64,000 nt of DNA from Primula veris (Eukaryota; Streptophyta; Magnoliopsida; Ericales; Primulaceae), in assembly GCA_963682055.1 (NCBI GenBank), contig OY821742.1, positions 13,485,752 through 13,549,751 of the forward strand, written 5' to 3'. Positions 23,368-34,083 of the stretch are shown here, in pieces. A program made the translations under genes and the position numbers. The notes under the pieces were generated by a model. That model was not told the DNA's origin. It was given only the letters and a program-made list of their open reading frames with translations, and ran no database searches. Position 1 is the first letter of the stretch, and the number at the start of each line of letters is the position of its first letter.

Positions 23368-24624
23368 AGGTATCAACTATCATGTATAATAATAGACAAA
23401 GAATGTGATCATTTCAATGATGTTTAGAGTAATCTTACACCCAAGGCAGGATATGATTTCATTTTTTGTGGTCGTCGACTCGTCAAGGACACGATGAAAT
23501 ATTTTATTTTTCAAGAAAGATACTACTTCTGCATCTACTTTACTTTTATACCTTTTACTTTTACTTTTAATTTTACTTAAATATACTTATAAGTAAATAA
23601 GTAAATTATTGTGTTTGGTAGTCCATTTTTAAGCACAGTTTTATGAAAAGTAAACCAACAAAAAGCTTACTTAAAATAAGTATTGGTTTTAATACTTGTG
23701 AAATAAAAGTATAAAAAGTTCACTGTAAAGTGTAGTCCATCTTGTTCTTTTTGTTATTAATATAAATTGGGAATAAATATTTGTTGGGTCAGATAGAACT
23801 TGCATGTTATAGGGCATAATATTATTTTTATTACTAGATACAAATACTAACCAAACTATTATAGAACATATTTTTGATGGGCAATACAACTTTGAAGGAT
23901 AGCATCCTATCGTTATTCTGGTTGATCGTTATACAATTTAAGCTGCATAATGGTTAAAAATTACAATTTTATTAGTATATATTAAAATTACAGCAAGTGT
24001 TCTATTACTACGTTATGGGATTCACTTTTTGTAGATATAAAAAAGTAATTTTATTCGGTTTGTGTATTTTAATAATTTTTTTAAAATTGTTTTCTTACAA
24101 CTGTTATGTATAAAATTCGACTTTGAGTTATAATATTGCTTTGTATCCTTTAATTCCTAGGGTAAATGTAAGATCAATTTATAGCGGTGTAAAAGTACTT
24201 TATAACAAAAAAATAGAAGTACACACTTTTCTACCAAACAATATTTTTATTTAAAAATATACTTTTAGCGTGTTAACAAAAACAAACAACACTTTACTTA
24301 TTATATTTTTTTATATTTATTAAATAAGTACACTTTTATAGATCTACAAACAAGGACAAAATAGGTATTTGATTCATGTTATTTTTAGAAATAATGGTAT
24401 CTTTCTAGCCACTCCTAAAATATCAATTAGTGTTGGTCCCTGGGGACTTTCTGCCCGACACGGGACTTTCTGCACGACACGTCGATATTGATGTACATAC
24501 AAGGACAGTTTTATAGATGTACAGACAAGGACCAAACGGGAGTTTCTGCACGACACGTCGAAATTGATATAGTTATTGGTGTAACCACTACAATCATGTT
24601 TACAGTGACTTCCTAAAATATCAA
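23368..24624. other. Upstream region of the NPF gene; no other gene
   Basis: AT-rich. A weak inverted pair (tgtttggtag near 23613, ctaccaaaca near 24228) may be the ends of an old transposon. 24440-24575 repeats the phrase ctttctgcacgacacgtcg and related forms three times. No coding evidence. Confidence 0.4.
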
Positions 24625-24845
24625 TTAATATTTTATTATACATTACCAAACTACGTGCAATTTTAATCGGTAAAAAACTTGTATTAAAATTGTCGGAATG
24701 AAAATTTCAAAAGTTGATTATATATTTCAAATGTTAAATTTTATGATTAGATTTTAAAAAAATTTATTTCGACAATTTTAATACAAGTTATAAGCCGATT
24801 AAAATTGTACGTAGTTTCGTAATGGACAATTAAATGGTAACGGAG
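24625..24845. mobile_element. Stowaway-like MITE
   Basis: Large imperfect inverted repeat: caattttaatcgg and cttgtattaaaattgtcgg on the left mirror cgacaattttaatacaag and ccgattaaaattgtacg on the right. Closely related copies lie at 35135-35364 and 62559-62766; the latter has ctccatctg ends and TA flanks. The left terminus of this copy is diverged. Confidence 0.65.
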
Positions 24846-24985
24846 GCCGGAGTGTTTATCGTACGGACACCCTTCTTTATATATTTCTTTTTATCAACAC
24901 AGTAAAAACACAAATTTTGTAGAAAAGACTTCTGTTAAATTAAAACCAATCAAAACCGACACCAAATGAGAACCCTATGAAACTG

Positions 24986-25105
24986 GATTTTTACACTACA
25001 ATTTTTCTGAAAAACGTATAAACCGTAAATTTTTTGTACAAACCGTAAATTTTCAGAGCAAACCGTATATTAAATGTACGGTTTGCAGCTTTGAAAATTT
25101 TAAAA
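24986..25105 (+). repeat. Left terminal inverted repeat of the MULE
   Basis: Starts gatttttacactacaat and contains four copies of an aaccgta word and the palindromic pair aaccgtatatt / aatgtacggttt. The right repeat read in reverse gives the same order of motifs, with small indels. Confidence 0.8.
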
Positions 25106-25269
25106 ACTGTTTACACGCTGTTTAAAAATAGCTTAAAAGCTGTTTAAAAACTGCTTAAAAAACTGTTTAAAAACAACTTAAAAGCTGTTTTTACAGTACA
25201 TCGATGTATTTTTAAACTTTTGTTTACATATTCTTATAATAATTTTGCGGATTACAGATAGTCTGACAG
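25106..25269. repeat. Subterminal short repeats of the MULE (gctgtttaaaaa words)
   Basis: Just inside the left terminal repeat, gctgtttaaaaa, gcttaaaagctgtttaaaaa and similar words recur about six times. Subterminal repeats are common in MULEs and can bind transposase. Confidence 0.6.
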
Positions 25270-26413
25270 TCTTACGGGAACATCGATGACTATCCGGAAT
25301 ATTGCACGCGGGGTCGTGATATGTGGCATTGTTGCGTTCCGCTCATTTGTAATGAAAAGATTGAGTTCCATCCCGCGGACAGGTTCATGAGACAGTTTGG
25401 TTTTGTTCAGGTTGTCCCTATAAATATTTGGAAACTCAAACAGGGTCACGGCAAGTATAGAAGATATGGGAATAAATCTGACCCAAAACACGATTGGCCT
25501 GAACTTTTCCGAGAGTTTATAACCGTCTGGAATGACCGCCACAACCGACTAATTAATGGCGACTTTGGTACGGGGACGTCACCGAATTACTTGGGATGGT
25601 ATAGAGAGAGGACGCGCATCTTCATAAATCCACCTGAACTTAGCCTGCCATCTCACGGTTTTCGTGAGCATGCGGGTGTGCTGAATAAGATGGTAGCAAC
25701 TAGTTAAAATTCAATAATATTTGTTTATCATTTTTTTGTTTGAATGTCTCAATACTAATAAATTATATTTGTTTGTTATTTTATTTTTCCAGAAAGAGAT
25801 GTTGCGCTTCAGTTTCAAATCTTTTAAACGGCTAAAATCTAAACAGGATGTGGATTTATTACGTTCGGAGTTTACTGAACTGGGAATGAATCCATATGGG
25901 TCAGGTGATGAACAGTCGGATGAGGAGGATGACGATGACGACGATCAAGGTTACGACGATAGTATTTACAGATACGAGAGAGCTTCAAGTTATCGGCGTA
26001 CCGAAAGAGAAAGAGGGGAAGGCGGGGGTACAAGAATGGGTGGAGGTAGACTCACGACTACAGATCAGGGTGGAAGTTCAAGCGGTCATCGGCGTGCTTC
26101 TTTTGGAGGGTCGTCCAACTTACACAATAATGTCCAGTACAACGCCGAGACGCCAGATTTTTTTCATAGACAGTCATTTGGGTCGTATGATTATCATCCT
26201 GGTCAGCATTCAATAGACAACTGGGATCGAGGATTGACAATTACATCACACGAGCGTGCTCCGTATCCAGAATCGCAGTATAGAGATAGACGTCGTCCGG
26301 AGCTAAACGAGATTGAAGAGTCCAGTGAGCCGTCATCGGACAGATTAACATCGGCCGGAAAGATGCTCCATATGTCAAACTTTAAAAGGTTTAGTCGTGC
26401 CAAAACAAAATAA
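25270..26413 (+). pseudogene. Plant mobile domain (PMD, MAIN-like) gene, 5'-truncated, 2 exons
   Basis: Exon 1 opens after a ctgacag acceptor at 25269 and reads SYGNIDDYPEYC, then RDMWHCCVPLICNEKIEFH and DRFMRQFGFVQ. This is the most conserved stretch of the PMD of MAIN/MAIL1 and PP7-like proteins (W..VPLIC..IVE.H..DRV.RQFG). It continues through HDWPELFREFITVW and YLGWYRERTRIFI to about 25690. After a short intron with a ttttccag acceptor at 25792, exon 2 (25793-26413) adds a poorly conserved acidic, Gly/Arg/Ser-rich tail (DEEDDDDDDQGYDD). Only about 160 bases separate exon 1 from the terminal repeat, so the N-terminal half of the PMD is missing. No stop or frameshift is seen in what remains. 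It may be a captured host fragment or a worn native component. Confidence 0.75.
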
Positions 26414-26599
26414 GTTATGATTTGTTTAATTTAATTTGATTTGTATGTTGAATTGTAAGTTACTGAACTGGGTTTATATGTTATATTTTTAGTTGGGTTG
26501 GAATATTATAAGATTGTCATATATGTTTTTTAGAGGTTAGTTATTATGGTAGCACAAAGAAATAGTAAAGGTCATGTCAAAATTTTGAGTTTTTTCATA

Positions 26600-27130
26600 A
26601 TATAAAATGACAACCCTATCCGAAAATGACTTCATAATTTTGAGTTTTATTTTAAATAACGAACCGTAAAAAAAATACAAACCGTAAGTTAAATCTACGG
26701 TTTGTAGTGTAAACGGCCTTGGATACCTTATCTATAAAAATCCGCCAACAACACTTACTAACTTTTGAATTATTTTGATTGATTTAATAACATACAAGTT
26801 CGTTTTTATTATGAAATGACAACCCTATCCGAAAATGACTTCTCAATGCATTATTAAAGCTTGATAATGACTATACATGATTTCTTTTATTTTTAAATAA
26901 CGAACTGTAAAAACAAAATACAAACTGTAAGTTAAATCTATGGTTTATAGTGTAAACGCCATTGGATACCCTATCCATAAAAATCATCCAACAACACTTA
27001 CTCACTTTTGAAATTTTTTGATTGATTTGACAACACACAAGTTCGTCTTTATTATGAAATGATAACCCTATCCGAAAATGATTTCTCAATCCATGATTAA
27101 AGATTGAAAATGACTAGACATGATTTTTTT
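26600..27130. repeat. ~242-bp tandem repeat (about 2.2 copies) carrying TIR-like words
   Basis: aaccctatccgaaaatga recurs at about 26611, 26822 and 27064. The block ataacgaaccgtaaa ... gttaaatctacggtttgtag ... ggataccttatc recurs at about 26657 and 26898. The word aatctacggttt also occurs in the right terminal repeat (32170-32183). The array sits directly upstream of the transposase start and may hold its promoter. Confidence 0.8.
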
Positions 27131-27265
27131 TTTTTAAATTGAATATAAATATGGTATATTTTTGTCAATCCTAACCATCTCTCAAATTAAACACAAACAC
27201 TCACTTAAATCTCTTCGAAAATACTCATTTCTCTAAACAAAAATATACACAAACACTCTTCAAAA

Positions 27266-29141
27266 ATGAATTACGATTATAGTTATGACAACAACCAATG
27301 GAACTACAACTATGTTGATTCCTCCAGTAGCTCAAACGAGGAACTAACTGAGTATACAGAACATTTTGAAGTTGATGATTTGACTTGGGATACAAGGGAT
27401 GAAATGCTTGCTGATCTTAGTGACGTGGCTGGAAATTGGGGTTTTATTCTTACGATCCGTAGGTCTTGGGGGGTGATGGGAGAAGAGCACCGATGTTGAT
27501 ATTGGTTGTGATAAATCGGGGGTTTACGAAAAGAAAAAGCCGTCTTCCACAAATTCAGTTACCAAACAAAAAACTTGTCCATTTTTCATTAAGGGTTACG
27601 TAGTTAATGATGAATGGATGTGTCGTGTAGAAAATGGACATCATAACCATCCACCTCCCACTTACCTTCAAGGGCAAACACGACGTGCTCGTTTAACACA
27701 AAAGGAAAAAGAAATGGTTAAAACTTTAAGGCAAAATAGTTTTAAAGTTAGTGCAATATTAGAGGCCATAAAAAATCGAAATCCTGACAATGTATCCAAC
27801 ACTAAAATGATACATAATTATTTGGCTGGTCTGAAAGTTAAAGAGAGAGATGGTAGAAACCCGATACAAGAACTGTTTAATTTGTTGGATAGACATCGAT
27901 ATACTTTCTTCGATAATATGAACCCAACAACTCATAGCCTAGAGAACTTGTTTTTTGCCCACCCCGATTCTATACGGATATTCAAAGCTTTTCCTGATGT
28001 ATTGTTAATGCACTGTACATATAGGACAAAGCGTTTTAATATGTCATTTCTAGAGGTCGTAGGGATGACATTAATGAACCAAAAATATTGCTTAGATTTT
28101 GTTTTCATGAGGGATGAGACTCAGGAAAGTTATACATGGGTTTTGAAAAAATTTAAAGAAACATTGAAGGGTTATACGCTACCTAGGGTGTTTGTGACCG
28201 ACAGAAAATGGCCTTGCTAAATGCTTTATCCGTTGTTTTTCCCGATTCTTATCATATATTATGCAGTTTTCATATTGCCAAAAATATTTTGAGAAAATAT
28301 AAAAAAAAAAATCCCAGACGAGGAGTGGCAAACGTTTCTAGATAATTGGGGTTTATTGGTTGATGCTGAGGCGATAGAGGAGTATAATTATAACCGATCT
28401 TCTTTCAATTCCTCCTACAAATCGTATCCTGTTGTGCTTAAGTATGTAGACAAGCTGTTAAATGATTATGCCGATAAGTTTGTTGCATGTTATACCAACC
28501 ATACAACACATCTAGGTAACAGAACTAGTAATCGGGCCGAACAACAATACGCAAAGCTAAAAAGACTATTTCCACAAATACTGTCATGCTTGAAAATGTT
28601 TGGGAAAAAGTGAATAAAATTCTGAATAAACAGTTTGAGGATATTAAGATGAAATTGAATAAATGCAAATCTTATTTTCCACATTCAGAACGGACACCTC
28701 TATTTAAAAATCTTAGGTCGTATATCACACACCATGCCTTTAATTTATTATTTGAAGAACACAAAAAATATAGTGGCCAGTCTGATGAGAATTGTTCTTG
28801 CGGTATAAAGTTGTCTCACGGGTTACCTTGTCATCATATTCTGAGTGAACATATTTTATTCGGGAAGTCTCTTCCACTAGAATATATCCATACATTCTGA
28901 AAAAAATTAGATGTAATTGATGATAATGGGAAAAACGATGATTATGGGGGTAGAGGGTGATCTAGAAAAGTTTAACAGTGTTTATTCTAGCAAAACTAAT
29001 GTTGAAAAACGGCGTATAAAAACACAACTCCGAGAGATAATCTTACCATCTAGAACATCCATGAATGATCCTGAAGTGAGACAAAGTAGGGGGAGAGCTA
29101 GAAAAGGAGACAATTCTAGTAAGAGAGATAAGTCGGGATGA
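27266..29141 (+). pseudogene. MULE transposase (FAR1-related), frameshifted
   Basis: Frames joined across shifts: 27266 to about 27470, 27507-28215, about 28205-28310, 28310-28610 and 28586-28900. In order they show an acidic N-terminus, a FAR1/WRKY-GCM1 zinc region (CDKSG, KTCPFFIKGYV, GHHNHPP), the MULE transposase core (CTYRTKRFNMSFLEVVGMT, VFVTDRK, NRAEQQYAKLKR) and a SWIM zinc finger (CSCGIKLSHGLPCHHIL). The first catalytic Asp, normally in DCTY, is His here (codon 28011-28013); the second Asp and the Glu are kept. Shifts lie near G6 (about 27466), A4 (about 28206), A11 (about 28299) and about 28595. A basic Ser-rich linker continues to 29141 towards the OTU module, in keeping with an originally fused protein. 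No functional transposase can be made. Confidence 0.88.
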
Positions 29142-29147
29142 GAGTAT

Positions 29148-29921
29148 GTGGAGGAACAGAGTGCTAGTGCTAGTAGAGATAAAGGGAAAGGCAAAGCGGA
29201 AGAAACACCGGAGGTAAAGGTAAACACAACTAGAAGGCCGCGAAACCAAACAAATAAGCCCATCACCACTAGGCAAACCTTCCCATACAGTGACCAAATA
29301 TGGGTCATGTTACATAATTACATCGATACGGTTTATGATGTGTGTGAGGATGGTAACTGTGGGTTCCGAGTAATTGCAAAGGTCATGGGTAAAGAACATG
29401 GGGAAAATGATTGGTACGCAATTAGATGTGAGTTGTTTCAAGAGCTGCAACAAATGAAATGTGTTTATTATGATCTGTTTGAGAATCTCGATTTTGAAGG
29501 TTATCATTATGATTATACTCTATCCGGTTTGAATTTTTATCATCTTACAAATCCTGCCCCTTTTGAAAAATGGATGAGATTTCCAGCTTATGGTTTTTTT
29601 ATTGCATCTCATTATAAAATCCCAATTGTATTGCTGTCATTATGGCCAAACAAAAATGGAGGGGTAGAAGTATGAAATGCCACTTTTTTACCTCTTTTTA
29701 TTGTTCCGCCTCCTGTAACGACATATTACATCCCTACTGTAATGGTGTACGTCAACAGTTGTCATTAGGATGAAGTTATTCCTAAAAAAGAGATCTTCTC
29801 AATGCCAAGAATTATAGCACGGTGGGAACAAACACGCACTGAGGCTGCTGAGCCATGGAAGAAACTTTTTCGAGAAAATTTCAACTTATACATGGCGCTA
29901 GAAAGACAATCGGGAAAGTAA
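29148..29921 (+). pseudogene. OTU-type cysteine protease module of the MULE, two in-frame stops
   Basis: The first 175 codons have a Lys/Arg-rich linker and then an OTU fold: YDVCEDGNCGFRVIAKVMG holds the catalytic Cys box (DGNCGFR), followed by HGENDWYAIRCEL. The frame is broken by TGA at 29673-29675 and TAG at 29766-29768 but stays in register to TAA at 29919-29921. The His expected in the last strand of the catalytic site is encoded immediately before the TAG (VMVYVNSCH). The C-terminal EAAEPWKKLFRENFNLYMA resembles the end of OTU modules fused to plant MULE transposases. OTU proteases remove ubiquitin; a role in the transposon is not established. Both stops could be single-base changes. 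Confidence 0.85.
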
Positions 29922-30877
29922 TTCCTTAATGAAGAAGATGATATAAACGTATCAAGTCCATAATTAGTTTTTTTTATTATTATTTTTATGTAGAGTATTC
30001 TTTTTTCCAAATTGTTGTAAACTGCTTTTGATGAGACTCAAATACAATTATGTGATATATCATGTTTAACTAATATGTTTTACGAAATTTAGTTAATGTT
30101 TGCATATTGACGATTGACACCAAATTGACGATTTAGTTAATCTTTCATATTAAGTTATCCAAGTGTTGAAAAATAAACCAATATTATCATAATGGAGCTC
30201 TAAAAACTATCCCGTATGTATATGAAAATGTATAATTTCAAATGTTTCGTATTTCTTACTTCACCAACTAAAACTTGCAAAAAGAGTGAAATTAAAAGGA
30301 TCAATAAATCTCAACTTATACACTTCATCAAAAGGTAACATGATGAACCAAAAACGTGAAATTTGTAAAATCAACTTTTTTGGGATAAATTTGTCTCAAT
30401 TTTGTATTTATTTTGAGAGATTGTTAGAATTGACTAAATTTATATATATATATATATAAAATCATGTCTAAAAGATTTAGTATTTTATAAAAAAAATAAT
30501 TTTATTTTATGTATATTGTTAAGAATAGGGCATTTAGTTTTTTATAAAAAAAATCATCTTTAATTAAAAAAAATTATGTTTAATTTTTAAAATTTGAGTA
30601 TTTGTATTGATATAAACAATATTACAACTCTAATAAACTAAAAAAAACTATCAACTAATTACAAAACATTCATGTCTAAAATTGAAGTATTGTAATTGAT
30701 ATAACCAATATTTCAACTAATTATAAAATATTCATGTTTAAAAGATTTAGTATTTTATTAAAAAATTATTTTTATTTTATGTATATTTTTAAGAATATGC
30801 CATTTAGTTTTTTATAAAAAAAAAATTCATGTTTAATTTTAAATAAAAATATTAAGTATTTTTATTAATATGACCAA

Positions 30878-32090
30878 TGTTGAACCATAGGTTCAATAAT
30901 TGATTTTGATTATAAGTTTGATTATCTTTTTAATGATTTTACGATTTCTCTATTTCGATGATATAATGCTTGTCTTTTCCAAAAGTAGAAAATGTAAATT
31001 TCAGAACGTCAGAAAGATCGAGCAATCAAATACGAAGCCAACGGTCCAAGCGGAACCAGAATCGGAGCTAAAACGAAGGAGCTACAAGCATCCGAAGAAT
31101 AAAGAGAAAACCGAGAAACTGCCAGAGAAAATCGACCGATCGAAATGGCAGAAACGACCGATCGTTTCTGGACCAAATTCTTCCAGTAAGGTCGTCTAAA
31201 AAACGACTGGTCGACTGTAGAAAACTATCGATCGTTTTCTGCAGATTTCAAAAATGACCGGTTGACTGAAAAAACGACATATCGTTTTTCAGCAAATTTC
31301 AAAAACAGCTTTTCAGCTTATTCTGAGAAATTGCTTAAAACCAATGGATAAAAGCTCTCAACCACTATCAACGGTCATAAAACACAAAACAGACCTTTTG
31401 GTCTATATAAACCACCCCAATCACTCTCTAATGATATATATATTCATAACCATTCACCATCCTTCAACCTCTCTGAATCAAAACCCTAAAAATCACAATT
31501 TTGGTGAAAATATTCGAAAAAGAGGGAAATTAAGGAGAAAACGATTCAAGCTCAAACAATATCAAAAACTCACCAATTAGCTTATTTAGAAGCAATAACA
31601 TAGTGAGTGTAGTTACATTGTTGTAACAAATTTGTAAAGGGTGAATTATAAACTCATTTGTGAGCGAGTGATCGGGTAGAGGCTTTGTAAGCGAGTGTTG
31701 CTTAACAACTCTAGGTCTTTTCATTCGGGATACTCATAAAGTGAGGGGGAGCTTAATCGGTTGATTAGCTCGTTAGGATTTGTAAAATCGGAAATAACAT
31801 TTTAGTGAAATACTCGGTAGCGTGAATACCGAGGAGAGTACGTAGGCCGTTTGCCGAACCTCTATAAATCGCGGTGTCAATTTCTTTCCCTAAACTTTTA
31901 CTTTCCGTAACTTATATTATTGCTTATTTTCTTGCTTGCGTTTAGGACTTCTAGCATTTCATTAACTTTATTAAACGCTTAAGCTTAGAATTGCAAAAAG
32001 TTGGGTTGTTAATTGCCATTAAGTTTAATATTAAAAAAGCGCCAAAAACCTTATTCACCTCCCCCCTCTAAGGTTTAGCCGCACGGGTCA
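30878..32090 (+). mobile_element. Solo LTR (Copia type), copy B, nested in the MULE
   Basis: Same element as 1608-2820 at the +29270 offset, with the TATA box at 31403-31410. It inserted into the MULE downstream of the OTU module before the long duplication arose. Confidence 0.65.
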
Positions 32091-32128
32091 ATAACTAATA
32101 TGCAGTTTTTACGAAATGCAGGGACGTA

Positions 32129-32248
32129 GATAATATGTACGGTTTGCACTGAAATTTTCAGAGCTGCAAACCGTACATTTAATCTACGGTTTACACTGAA
32201 AATTTACTTTTTGTGCGTTTTTTCAGGAAAAAGTGTAGTATAAAAATC
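32129..32248 (-). repeat. Right terminal inverted repeat of the MULE
   Basis: Read from 32248 on the minus strand: gatttttatactacac, ctgaaaaaacgc, gtaaattttcagtgtaaac, ttaaatgtacggtttgcag. Pairs with 24986-25105. Confidence 0.8.
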
Positions 32249-32623
32249 TAGTCTCGAACCCGGAAATGATGGTTTAATACACTTTTATATAAACTTATTT
32301 ATCAAAAAAACTTAGTTCAAATCTTTATTTAAGTTTAGTACATAGCGTCTAAAAAATACCAAATTAATTACCCTTTAATTACTATAAGCTTAACTAACTC
32401 CTAATTTTTAGCAACTTTTAAATATCTCATATATTTTCTCTCTATAATCTATCGCACTATCATCCTTTCAATTTACGGCTGCGTAAACTTTTATCACCAC
32501 CTTGTCTCTCACTCCGTCTATTATATTTCTTTTATTTCTTTTAATCTGATTCTCTAGTATTTATTTTCTCTAATGTTATTATTTTCCTTTAGTATGCTCC
32601 TCTAGATTTTTATTCTATATACA

Positions 32624-33344
32624 CAGTAAAATCTCTATAAATTAATAATATCGGGACCGTAGAAATTTATAATTTAGAGAGGTATTAATTAATGGATAAA
32701 TTAATATTTATTATTTTAAATAGTTTTTATTGATTGGACGATTAATATTCATTGAGCGACAATAGCAAATTGTTTCCAATACTGCAAAATTTGTTCGGTC
32801 AATGAAGTTTCAATTCATAGATGAAACCACTATTGATGGTCTCGATTATTGCAATCAAACGGATGTCAATAATACTTAAGAGCCTCAAAGCTTACAAGAA
32901 ACTATGAATAATATCTTTGGTAACAATAAAGAGGGTGAGGTTGAACATGATATCGAACTTTTGAAACTAGTCACGTGAAACTAAACATTTATCGCGTCTA
33001 TAAATGTTTTTTTGTTCAGTTTGGAAATACTACATTTGAACTTTAGAATGCAATTGGAAAAATTATTGATGAGATTCAAATATATTTAAATTTTAATAAA
33101 AAAGCAAACGAATATAGAGCCATACTTTATTAAGTCGTCCTAGTAATATTTGTTATTTTGAAAAATTATTAATTTATAATTTTGTCGGTACCAATATTTA
33201 TATAAGGATTTTCAGAAAATTTATTATCTTATTAATTTATCGAAATTGGTGATTTTTTACATTGGCTCAAGTCGGGACCGGAAAAAATTATTATTTTACA
33301 GAGTTTATTAATTTACCGAGTATTAATTTAGAGAGATTCTACTG
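32624..33344. mobile_element. Emigrant/pogo-like element (721 bp)
   Basis: Left end CAGTAAAATCTCTATAAATTAATA and right end (reverse complement) CAGTAGAATCTCTCTAAATTAATA. CAGTAAAACCTCTATAAATTAATA-type termini are those of Emigrant/Lemi1 (pogo-like, TA target). TA follows the right end at 33345; the left flank is not a clean TA. The interior has no intact transposase frame, so this is a deleted derivative. Confidence 0.78.
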
Positions 33345-33915
33345 TATTCTCTCATTGATGCTTTGTGTTACTCCGTGTTTATTCATAACGTTTCTATTTT
33401 TATTGTATTTTTTAGTGTGTTGGGTGTTTGGTTTTTATTTAATTTCTCGGTAAAAATTATTGAGTTTTATTCGTCTTATGTTATATGCTGCTCTAAAATA
33501 CTATAATATTTGTTCATTGATACTATACAATACTCTCTTATTATTGTAATTGATTTTTTATTTGTTTGTTTGATTTTCTATGATGTTATATGGTGCTCTA
33601 AAATAATTTAATATTTTTTTCATTGATGCTAGACGTTGCTCTTTTATCATTGTTCTTGTTTTTTTATTTGTTTGTTTGATTCTCTATGATGCTATATCTT
33701 GCTCTAAAATGCTCTAATATTTTTTCCATTGATGTTATACTATACTCTATTATCATTGTTCTTTATTTTTTATTTGTTTGTTTGATTCTATATGATACTA
33801 TATGTTGCTTTAAAATGCTCTAATATTTTTTCCATTGATGTTGTTCGATGCTCACTTATCATTGTTTTTTATTTTTATTTTTTTGTTTGATTTTATATGA
33901 TGCTATATGTTTCTT
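33345..33915. repeat. ~117-bp degenerate tandem repeat
   Basis: The phrase gctctaaaatgctctaatat, then ttcattgatg, then tttatttgtttgtttgatt, then atgatgctatatg recurs about 4.5 times between 33470 and 33915. T-rich, non-coding. Confidence 0.8.
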
Positions 33916-34083
33916 TGTAAATCTTAAATTTTTCTCTATATTTTTCTTTATAAGTCTTTAACTTTTTATATGTGTTTTCTATGTATTTTCTAAAATTTTT
34001 TAGATATTACAGTTGTCTTTTGATTTGTAAAATAAATAAATAAGAGTAGTTATTTTGAATTTAAAAACACCAATATTTATGGA

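Larger units (their letters stand above)
24986..32248 (+). mobile_element. Mutator-like element (7.26 kb) with PMD gene, FAR1-type transposase and OTU module
   Basis: Long terminal inverted repeats (24986-25105 and 32129-32248) share gatttttacactac-type tips, ccgtaaattttcag and ttaaatgtacggtttgcag. Between them, all on the plus strand, are a truncated plant mobile domain gene (25270-26413), a tandem repeat that carries TIR words (26600-27130), a MULE transposase pseudogene (27266-29141), an OTU cysteine-protease pseudogene (29148-29921), AT-rich filler and a nested solo LTR (30878-32090). I could not find a 9-11 bp target duplication (atgaaactg on the left, tagtctcga on the right). The element is currently non-autonomous. 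A second right half is at 1-2978. Confidence 0.82.
29271..32495. repeat. Copy B of the long direct repeat (partner 1-3225)
   Basis: Identical to 1-3225 apart from one noticed base (32370). Similarity ends after 32495, where accaccttgtctctcac replaces the tctctagaaaccc seen after 3225. If the pair is a tandem duplication, 32495/32496 is the right edge of the duplicated unit. Confidence 0.97.

Noticed and set aside
32249..32257. Search for a 9-bp target duplication of the MULE
   Set aside because: atgaaactg (24977-24985) and tagtctcga (32249-32257) do not match, so insertion by standard MULE transposition is not proven from flanks.
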